In this document: piece by piece, positions 63,735-64,000 of the stretch | Position numbering within the stretch: the stretch's first letter is position 1 | Layout of the letters: the number at the start of each line of letters is the position of its first letter | Source of the DNA: an uncultured Clostridiaceae bacterium | Lineage (GTDB): Bacteria > Bacillota > Clostridia > TANB77 > CAG-508 | Assembly: GCA_930990125.1 (NCBI GenBank) | Contig: CAKNOI010000001.1 | Location: 37,913-101,912, forward strand | Length of the DNA stretch: 64,000 nt | Direction: 5' to 3' | The notes under the pieces: generated by a model | The model's database searches: none | What the model was told of the DNA's origin: nothing | What the model saw: the letters and a program-made list of their open reading frames with translations, nothing else | Position numbers and translations under genes: made by a program

Positions 63735-64000
63735 AATGTCTCCTTTCTTTGTTCAATTTGTTGTATTTCTAAAATGTGTTTTTGAATTTGTAAAGAATCA
63801 AAAGAAGATGGATTTTTCCCATTTTTGCTTGTATTCCCTGCTATACGAAATGCTCCTTGTAGTTCTTCTATTTCTAGTATATGCTTTTGTAGGACTAATA
63901 AGTCAAAGCTATTAATTTTGCCATCTCCACCCACATCTCCATAAATTACTCGTATAATGAACATGTAGTCCATTATACATTTTTTTATTCTTAAATCCAT
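63731..64000 (-). CDS. Dockerin-domain protein, partial (continues past window end)
   Basis: At least 89 residues; the frame is open to the window edge, so the N-terminus may lie outside. Two dockerin repeats: 'YGDVGGDGKINSFDLLVLQK' and 'KNPSSFDSLQIQKHILEI', each with the calcium-loop D/N pattern. The final codons carry AAAGGAG for the downstream cohesin gene and overlap it (ATGA), so dockerin and cohesin are made together. Confidence 0.8.
   Translation of the reverse strand: MDLRIKKCIMDYMFIIRVIYGDVGGDGKINSFDLLVLQKHILEIEELQGAFRIAGNTSKNGKNPSSFDSLQIQKHILEIQQIEQRKETL

Overview
The window is low-GC DNA from a spore-forming member of the Clostridia/Firmicutes, most likely an uncultured gut-type lineage. 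The support is a complete spoIIIA operon (spoIIIAA-AH), a ytxC sporulation gene, a clostridial gene order around secD/secF, a T-box leader on thrS, AGGAGG-type ribosome sites, and cohesin/dockerin and sortase-anchored surface proteins. The species cannot be named from the sequence alone.

Layout. 1-12.0 kb holds metal P-type ATPases (two CtpE-like, one MgtA-like), a membrane spermidine-synthase-like protein, a LiaF/DUF4097 envelope-stress pair, a flavin reductase and an ABC-2 exporter operon. 12.1-14.1 kb holds tRNA-Leu(CAA) and two small genes of unusual codon use, one with an in-frame TGA. 14.1-20.8 kb holds deoB, a large coiled-coil protein, T-box-regulated thrS and a hydrolase. 21.0-31.5 kb is a surface island: two paralogous LRR-dockerin proteins flanking a wall-anchored cohesin protein and its sortase, an O-antigen-ligase-like protein, and a transglutaminase-dockerin protein. 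31.7-35.8 kb is the pyrH-frr-uppS-cdsA-rseP cluster. 36-37 kb is a second sortase with an LPNTG protein. 37.2-42.7 kb has ychF, a glycosyltransferase, secF/secD, an HD hydrolase and a TIGR04086 membrane protein. 42.8-50.3 kb has a DUF4143 ATPase, DUF4912 plus GH57, ytxC, a deaminase and rqcH. 50.3-58.7 kb has argS, pfkA and spoIIIA. 58.8-62.3 kb has yebC, an ITPase-like gene, a toxin-antitoxin pair and a DUF362 protein. The window ends in a second cohesin/dockerin pair.

The most striking observation is a recurrent recoding signal. Eight otherwise intact genes, several of them normally essential or highly conserved, are split by a +1 frameshift. At all nine break points the base sequence is an in-frame CGG codon that must be read by skipping its C, so that the next codon is GGN (glycine: GGA seven times, GGT once, GGC once). 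The glycine restored is often a family-conserved one, for example in the SpoIIIAA P-loop, the MgtA 'AGIRV' segment and the sortase 'GN..IAGH' segment. In a by-eye scan of the other native genes I found no in-frame CGG, although CGG occurs often in the other two phases. This suggests that CGG is not decoded as arginine in this organism but triggers +1 frameshifting, or is read with the next base as a four-base glycine codon. A systematic assembly error is the main alternative, but it does not readily explain the strict phase. The only in-frame CGG codons that seem to be read normally are in the two compositionally foreign small genes near 12.2-14.1 kb.
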